Positions 56,421-64,000 of a DNA stretch of 64,000 nt are shown piece after piece. The DNA is from Saturnia japonica. Taxonomy: Eukaryota; Arthropoda; Insecta; Lepidoptera; Saturniidae. Numbering within the stretch: the stretch's first letter is position 1; every line of letters begins with the position of its first letter. The stretch covers positions 8,556,001 to 8,620,000 of the forward strand of contig CM065310.1 of assembly GCA_033032175.1 (NCBI GenBank). Direction: 5' to 3'. The notes under the pieces were generated by a model. That model made no database searches. It saw nothing but the letters and a program-made list of their open reading frames with translations, and had not been told where the DNA came from. The translations under genes and the position numbers were made by a program.

Positions 56421-58800
56421 ATAACGTTTCTTATTCTAATAATTGTATGACAATATGTTTAAAGAGTAATTAATAATAATAATTAGTTTGGGCAATTTAT
56501 TATTTTTATAGGTATTAAGTACAATATGCTATAATTTTTTTTGTATTTTAATTTAAATATAATTGTTTAATAATTTGCACGCCACAAATGGCAGAATATG
56601 ATGTAACTATTTTTATAATTGTAAGACCTGTGTATTGACCATATTCAGACAAACAAAGATAAAGATATAAGACACCTCGTATGCTAAAATCTATGAAACC
56701 GTTTAGGCCACAGAGCATGCCAAAAAAAAAGAGATGCACACATAAAAACATACGTTCGAAAAACATAACCCTCCTTTTTCGCAAATGAGTAACATTTTTG
56801 TACATCGGACATATTGGTAGGCTATGACGGGACGAAAATAATTTACTTCGTAACAAACGTGTGCAGGGTCGCGGAGCATCGCTAGTTTCTTAGAGAAGCC
56901 TAGAAAAATTAAATAGATCATTAAATCCTGCAAAATAAACGGCTGGCGCTTAAGAAATAAATTTTCATCCATATGAAACAAGTCGGTATCGAGCAAGCGC
57001 CTCAGCCGCCTCAGGGGCCACTAATTCAATCAATTGGTCTACCATAAATAAAACGGCAGACAGTTTGCGATACGAGACACGGGTCCAAACGTAATTGAGA
57101 AGCAAGAATACAGACGGTTCAAAACGACACACCAATTAAGCAGATTAAGAATGAATATATTAACAATTGGTAGTTTTAAATTAATGTTGCCGATAATACT
57201 ACTTGATATTTTAATGTAAATTTTACTTATTTATTCAAAGAAATCTACAGTTCAACATTCTTGTATTCAATTAAATACTTACTTAAAATATTTATATACC
57301 CCAAAAATGCATAATACCTACAAACTATAATTGTATACTACAACTTATACTTATATTACTAATCATTTATAATTAGTTATGTGACCTAAATAAGCATTTA
57401 TAATAAATATAAAGCAAAAGCCTTAATTTTTTTATTGTTTTGACTAAATTATTATGAACAAAAAATTGGATAAATCTAGACACATAGCAGTGTTCAGCCA
57501 ACTTCGATCCATTTATTCGTAATTCACTCACCCATCAAAACCTAAACCAATTCCAGAGGACTTTTGGAATCAAGGTAGAAGATTATTAAGCTTAATGTAC
57601 AAAGATTACAAAGTAAAAAATCAAAAAAACTTCAAATAAATACAATTATTGATTATAAACACAACAATACTCATAATGAGCATCAACACTATAATAGCAT
57701 TTTCTCATGTTCACCAATAGACGACGTTGTACAGCTTGTCGAGTTCGTTAAAATGACGTTCGGGGTACATAGTCATCACCGATAAAAAAAAGTCGAGATT
57801 CAACAAGTGCCAAGTTCCATGATAGTTCCTTTAGTTATAGCTGTAAGCTGTAAGAATGTACGTTCTTCAATTAATTTATAAAGGAATTTGTAACTTTCTT
57901 TGATATGAGATTTCTAACATGGCAAATCTGAAATGTTAATAAAGTACGACCAATTGTTAAAACCTACTACTGTATATAAAAAAGAAAACTTTTTGTAATA
58001 TTTCATTTATCGCAATATTATTATTATGTGAGTAATAATATTTGAGCTAGCTTCAGCCAGCGGCGAAAACACAAGGCAAACGGTTGTACATAAACAAAAA
58101 CAATACTTCGTACAAAAACAAACAGGAAATTAGATAACAACGTCTAAGGGGGCTTAAGAACTAATCCCTGTTTTTGTTGAGGGCGTATACTAACAAATGG
58201 AAGTGACAGTACGTACAGTAGAGAATTAATCGTGAAAAATCCCTTTAAGAGGACGTTGGGATAAAGAAGCACCGGTGCTAAATCGTAACACGTGCGCTGT
58301 CTATCACCAGTCGGCAGTATTGGGTTCGAGCCAAAGGGAGATTATAACGCTGTGAAGTTGAACATTATCTTTATAAACTTTTATAAATCATTGGGGTTCC
58401 ATTACAGTTGGGAAATGTTGAAATACTCCTATTTTTGGTACTAATAGTCAATTAGAATCAATAACTAAACAAGTGATACAGAAATTTGTTAATGAAACCT
58501 TTTTCATGTTGTAATAAATCTGTGTCTAAACATTAAGATATGCATATCTAAATTACCTATTCTGTTTATTTTTTCTTTACAGTAAACAAACTGTATGTGT
58601 TGTTGATAGTACCTATATCATAGTTCTGTTGAAATTAAATTTCGATTTTTATTAGAAAAAAATATACCTATATTTTCTGATTTGTAACAATAATATATGT
58701 CTAAAATGTAAACACTATCATTAGTTAATTACGATCATCTAAATAGTTAATAAAATTCAAGGGTCTGTTTGCAATGTTAAAATAACAGCTTTTTACTAAA
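56421..58800. other. AT-rich intergenic sequence
   Basis: A possible Helitron-like end (TCGCGGAGCATCGCTAG then T) occurs at about 56868–56884. A tRNA-like phrase TTGGGTTCGAGCC at about 58321 lacks a matching box A. No gene is supported. Confidence 0.4.
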
Positions 58801-58809
58801 TGCATATGA

Positions 58810-59260
58810 TGAAAGTATATACGACACCTATAACAAAAAACCAATGTTTAAAAAGTTTGTTTGTCTGTCTGTTTGTTCTAGGTAGTCTCCAAAACGGTTG
58901 TACCGATTAACCGGGACTTTCACTGATAGATAGCTGATGTTATAGGGAGTAACTTAGGCTACTTTTATTTTAGAAAAAGAATTAGGGTTCCACACAAATA
59001 AAAAAATATAGGTCATGGTGAATCAATTCGGACGCTTAAATGGCTTAAGCTGAGTAAACCATAGGAGTAATAGCAAATTAATGTACTACATATTTGTAGG
59101 CATTAAAAAGACCTACAAAAAAGTGAGGGAGAGTATACGTCTATCTTCTAAGTAACATCCACAATAATCATTTTTGTCTTTAAAATAGCCGGGAGCGGCA
59201 GGAGCAAGATTCGCGCGGGCATTCTTTAGTCCGCGTGAGCAAATTCACGGGCCCAGCTAG
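58810..59260 (+). mobile_element. Helitron-like non-autonomous element
   Basis: It contains GTTTGTCTGTCTGTTTGTTC and AAAACGGTTGTACCGATTAA, then ends GTCCGCGTGAGCAAATTCAC then GGGCCCAGCTAG followed by T (CTAG 59257–59260). Left border approximate. Confidence 0.45.
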
Positions 59261-59549
59261 TTAGTAAATATAAATAAAGTGTTGTTAGTATCGAGCAAAT
59301 AACTCTTCCTGAAAAAGACATGGGTAAGAAGAACGCCATGCCAGCAAATATCATATACAATGGAGATAACATATGGAAATTTGAAACGCATAAAAATGAA
59401 TAGTTCTGTGTTTTGTCACGATAAGGTAGTTTTACGAGAACAATCTTAAAGTAAAGCGAAATACAAAAAAATCTCGTTGGTACATGCCAAGACTTGAATT
59501 AAGATTTAATAGTCTTTTATTTATTCTTTTATTCTTTTATTTGTATTTG

Positions 59550-59795
59550 ACCAAAATCTCACCTGATGTTAAGTGACGATATTATCCAATATGGTAACAC
59601 GCAAAGCCTAGTGGGAGGACAGGCTCGCTAGTGCAGCTGCCGGAACACACCAATAGATGCATGGCGATTGTTTTCAGATTGAGGTTGGCAGCTAACCAGG
59701 TGGGTAATATAAAATACCCTACCACCATACTATGGTTTCATCACGATATGTTCCCTTACCGAAAGCCCAGGCTTATTGCAATGGTTTTTAAGTTT
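59550..59795 (-). repeat. tRNA-derived SINE (family S)
   Basis: Full body from CAAAATCTCACCTGATGTTA through GCTGCCGGAACACACCAAT and CTATGGTTTCATCACGATA. The tRNA-like head is worn (ATGGTTTTTAAGTTTCACC in place of box B). Confidence 0.8.
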
Positions 59796-61593
59796 CACCA
59801 ATAGACAATCACGACATATTGCTTTGTAATGCGTCATAAATTTATTAGATATAGGCTGAAAACCTTTCAACTATCATTGTAATTTGGTAACACGTAGGCA
59901 AAGTAAATTATCAAAGCTTACAAAACAGTTAATAAGTTACACATACACATAGATTAAAGATATCATATCCAGAAGGCTTATAACACTTCAATATACATTT
60001 CAGTGATTTCGTTATCAAGTTGCTTTGCCACATTACGAGTTATCGCCATACACAATGAGTAACAAATTAGAATGGTCTACCGCAGGGAGCTTATCTACGC
60101 CTCGATGCGTCACTCCAGTTGCCCCTTGCCTTGGGGGCTTGCTTATCATGCCTATCCTACGTTGGTATAAAAGTTCAATTTTTTAATTGGTTAAAGATTT
60201 TAATATAGATAGTAGTTTCAAGTCATTTTATTAGATTATAGTACATTGACATTTTCAGAATATAGGTTATTGTGGGCTTATCAAATTCAAGAAATAATAT
60301 AGAGTTTATTTCGATTTAGTCTATTAAGTATTTCTTTTGATTTTATGCTTTTGTATAACTTAATCAAATATTCAAAACGACTATTAAATAAAGCATTAGA
60401 ATTAAGATACAATTAGAAATTGCAAATATATTATATGTTCACACCTTTTTTATATTTCTGTTCTTTAATGATTGATTGTGTCTCTCGAATTCCTATTTCA
60501 CGTACTTATATATTTTTATAAATATGAAATTTATTTTAAATTTACCGATCAAATGAAACCATTTTTCTTAAATCCTCGTATAATAATTATAAAACCATCT
60601 CGTGTTAATTCATAGCAAAATAAATATTATATATTTTGCCTGTAAAATAAAATAGGAAACATAATAAATGATTACAGTTAACTCCTTACTTTTTACTTTA
60701 TTTACAGATCGAAAGCAATATAAAAAGTGTGTATATAATATATAGTATATAATAGTATCATAACGGTAGCTAAATAAAGAATAAAAGATAAATTACACAA
60801 TAGATAACTAGTAGGTACCTACACAAAAGAGTGGTCGGTTATATTTTATTGCCAGAGCCAGAGAGACAGCCTAGAGCGAGACTCTTTTGTTAATTTTTTA
60901 TTCATATCAATATTTCACTCGTTTAATATGGAAGGTTAGCCATAATATCTAAAAATTTCGATTAAAATTAATAATTCACCCAATTCGAAGTCAGATCATA
61001 GAGGGAATAAGAAATCTAAAAATAATTTCCATAAGCGAATAAAAGCAGCGTTATAATAATTATTTTATAAGATGATAAGAAGGTATATTGAAAAGAATCG
61101 CATGAAATGAATCGAATGTGAAACATTGTTAACACTGTATAGGTACGATTTGTTATGAATTATTATGCTTAAATTTTGCTTGCACACAATATCGTAAGAA
61201 ACTAAACATTTGTATTCAAAATCGCGGTTAATGGTCCCTCACTGAATCGTTTACGATAACAGTCTCCCCTAAATATACATACGAGTACTTCAGGAACGCT
61301 TGTTGTGAGTGTTATCTACGGTAAACACTGTTGCAAACGATACTTGTGTGAAAAAATGTTACTATATCTTTAAGAAATTTGCAAATAAATACTAAAAGTA
61401 CAAAATGTCTATTTACCTATTTCAGAACTATATAGTGGCAAGATCTGTCACTTGTTATAATTCTTTAATAATAATCTCAAAATACTGGTTACCGTTATTA
61501 AGTTTTCTCCGTAAATAAGTCATTTACTTCGATAGGTATTGTGTATATTCCAAAAAAAAATTATAAATGTGACATCTAACATTTTTATAATTA
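59796..61593. other. AT-rich intergenic sequence
   Basis: A GC-richer patch with TTGGTATAAAAG (about 60160) is TATA-like but has no gene beside it. Nothing else is supported. Confidence 0.5.
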
Positions 61594-61959
61594 CTAGCGA
61601 TCGCCCTAAGGTCGAAATTCGACCAGCGACTTTTTGATCATAGACTATTTTCTGATTGAAATTTGCAGTATTCATGAACCTAAACAATGAGTATTATCTA
61701 CATAACTTGCTGTCACTTTTCGTTGAGTGACAATGTCAATATTTTGGGGGGACTAAGTTCAATGGCACTGGTCGTGTTAGGATTCGCAGTATTAATTTAT
61801 TTTATTTAATACATTAGTAACATATGTTATAGATCAATTTTAGCTTTCTGTACTCTTTCTCCGTATAAACTTTAACCATGCCCAATATCACAGTCTTCCG
61901 TGCACGCAATACGCTTTAAAAGGGGTATAGAAATCTTTTGCTTCACGTATTAATATAGA
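61594..61959 (-). mobile_element. Small Helitron-like element, uninterrupted copy
   Basis: Inverted relative of the element hosting the LTR insertion. On the minus strand it starts TCTATATTAATACGTGAAGC (61959) and ends GGTCGAATTTCGACC, 12 bases, CTAG (61597–61594), then T. The 7-bp stem of the 3' hairpin is perfect here. It gives the empty site ATTAAATAAAATAAATTAA where the other copy has the LTR element flanked by GAAAT. Confidence 0.75.
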
Positions 61960-62264
61960 TAAAATATATGGGGACACAATTTCACAAACGGCCACTTAAT
62001 TCCAAAGTAAGCAATGCTTGTATCATATTAACTACATAGCTGATATACTATACCTTCATTAAGTAAGTAATTATATAAAATTTAACACTTAAACACGCAT
62101 TTGACATATTTTATACTCATGTGATGTGATGTGATCTCCTTAATAGGTTTCACTACCACTGTGTAACGAGGGTTGTCAACAATAATAATAAAATGACCGA
62201 TGAAAAAATAACAATATTACAATACAGGTGTAATATCATAATACATGTTGTATTTTTTTATACA

Positions 62265-62530
62265 AAAAAGGTGGCAAACAAACTTGCGGCCCGCCTGATT
62301 GTAAGCATCTACCGTAGCGAATGGACTTTTCTAATATACCTACCATAGGTATCACTCACACTCAAGTCGTTGCCGACCTTGAACACCCCTACCCCAAAGA
62401 ACTCTGAAAGCCCTACTCATCACAGGAACACACCACTTATAGGTTTTTTGGATACGATCTTCTGTTGGGTAGAGGTATTCCACCAGTCGGGCTGCCCCAA
62501 GTAGAGATAAATGTCAAAACAAATTTCTCT
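62265..62530 (+). repeat. Dispersed repeat D
   Basis: It begins AAGGTGGCAAACAAACTTGC and GGCCCGCCTGATTGTAAGCA, continues with GTCGTTGCCGACCTTGAACA and ends GTCGGGCTGCCCCAAGTAG. Related sequences with GGTGGCAAAC and CTGATGGTAAGC are very common in moth genomes. A scrap of the same family is at 55920–55970. Confidence 0.55.
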
Positions 62531-64000
62531 ATGCCCTACCAGCTACCTCTCTTCTATAATAATATTTGAGAAGCAAAAAATTATTATAATAAAGAAGCAT
62601 TAAGGATATGATGATCTTTGCAGATTCCATATAACGTCGGCTCCAAACAAATATATCAATAACTTCACGTTAATATTACACTGTTGAACAAAACTGCAAT
62701 AAATTATTACGAGGCTCCATATAAATGAGGCCGTAATAGTCCGGAATTACCGTGTTTGTTTACCCTTTGCCGGAGTTCAGTTAACTTCGGTTATAACAAG
62801 TGTCAGAGAAAAGCGATAACGACTTACGAACTTCAGTACTTCAATATTAAGTCAAACTTATAGAAATAATGATACATCTTCGGATGCGATAACATCAGTA
62901 CGAAAGTAAGAGAAATCAATAAATTCGAATATTTCAAATACTTTTATACATAATATATGTGAGTAATTAATTTCTGGGAAGTGGCTCTGTTGATTTGAAT
63001 TAAATTTTGTACTCGTATTTATATCATGTTTTACTTTCAATGTTGTACTTAGATAAGTCTTTTAATGTAAGTGATCGCAAGATGCTCGATCGCCCAGTTA
63101 ATAATTACATTTTGCCTGGAAATACTATAAACTTGCATATTATATGAATATTTAAATTTATAATGTATTACTAAAACCGTAGTTCTATCTGTATTTGTAT
63201 TTTTTCCAAATTTTCCATAAAGGCCACTGATCACAATTGATAATTTTTTTGTCCGTCTGTTTGTATGCCTGGATTTTGTACAAGAATTGTATTACTTTTG
63301 GAAGGGGAAAAAAAGAAATTTCTGTAATTATTTTTATTAATTCTCAACCGATTTTGATGAGTTTTTGTATTTGGGAAGTATAATTTCATTCATCAATTAA
63401 TCGGATATATGAATTGTTTAAAATATGAGTAAAAAACCAAATTAATTATAACCAAAGAACAATTGAGTAATAAACGCGTGTGGAGCGTTATTAAAGCGTA
63501 AATAGTTTGTATTAGATAAGAATAAGAAACATAAGGATCTGTTCCCTATTTGTATTTAAAGGCGAATAATGTGAAAAACAGAGTTAATAAGTTTACGTAA
63601 TTACAGTAAGAAAACTCTTCAATTTACGGATTCTGAAGACAAACAGCATGTGTAGTAAAATGTTGTCTGTACATTTTAACTTATCGGAGAAAATGATTCA
63701 ATACTCAACGAGAGCTTGATTAGTGGATTTATAATTAAATATTATATATAATTAAAAAGAAAGGATACTGGAAATATATGGGCAAAAACTTAGGCTTGTA
63801 ACAAAAATATAATTCATAACTTTAAGTACAATTATTACGAATAAATAAAAGTATTAAATACAACAACATACAAGTAAAAGTAAGCATTGTCAATAAAATA
63901 CTTAAACTAAAATGGAATGTAATTAATCTGCCTTTTACAATAAATATAAATCTACCGCATGTACCTATAAATATATAATTGTATGTATTGGAAACAAATC
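62531..64000. other. AT-rich intergenic sequence
   Basis: No supported gene. The minus frames at 62858–63040 and 63049–63234 are AT-rich chance frames. Confidence 0.5.

Noticed and set aside
58255..58345. tRNA-like phrase TTGGGTTCGAGCC
   Set aside because: No box A at the right distance and no cloverleaf could be drawn; probably a worn SINE or chance.

Overview
The window looks like a piece of a moth or butterfly (Lepidoptera) nuclear chromosome. It is AT-rich, its coding exons are bounded by GT–AG introns, and it is full of repeats of lepidopteran type: tRNA-derived SINEs, Helitron-like ends (hairpin, CTAG, then T), Jockey- and RTE-like LINE tails, and a Mag-clade LTR retrotransposon. No rRNA, tRNA, CRISPR array or bacterial-type operon is visible. 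All calls come from reading the sequence; no database search was run.

Layout. Positions 1–15063 are a recent tandem duplication: 1–7010 recurs at 8055–15063, almost base for base. The copied sequence is itself mostly old repeats. The most likely unit is 7011–15063 (8053 bp), with the start of the first copy lying to the left of the window. From 14164 to 18530 there is an older, diverged tandem of a roughly 2 kb two-part repeat (parts A and B); the second B part is split by a 5'-truncated Jockey-like LINE. From 18.5 to 36.7 kb the sequence is mostly intergenic, with SINEs, LINE tails, a complete 1.1 kb TIR transposon carrying a decayed reading frame (28155–29283), a tandemly doubled 140-bp exon-like segment, and one GC-rich candidate terminal exon (25434–25565).

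From 36.7 to 41.5 kb a young Mag-clade LTR element on the minus strand (117-bp LTRs identical to each other, 5-bp target duplication GAAAT) sits inside a small Helitron-like element. An uninterrupted inverted relative of that Helitron lies at 61594–61959 and serves as the empty site. The Mag reading frame is broken once, at a run of eight A residues just before the integrase.

The one host gene that can be recognised confidently is a Roundabout (Robo) axon-guidance receptor on the minus strand, 45823–51863. It can be rebuilt as 17 coding exons that keep one frame and give about 1013 residues: signal peptide, four Ig domains, two fibronectin III domains, one membrane helix and a short cytoplasmic tail. 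Ig5 and the first fibronectin domain of the usual 5+3 plan are missing, and the relevant intron is only 79 bp, so they are not hidden there. The remaining sequence, 51.9–64 kb, is AT-rich intergenic DNA with LINE, SINE and Helitron-like remnants. A perfect palindromic RFX-type X-box lies at 42676–42689.
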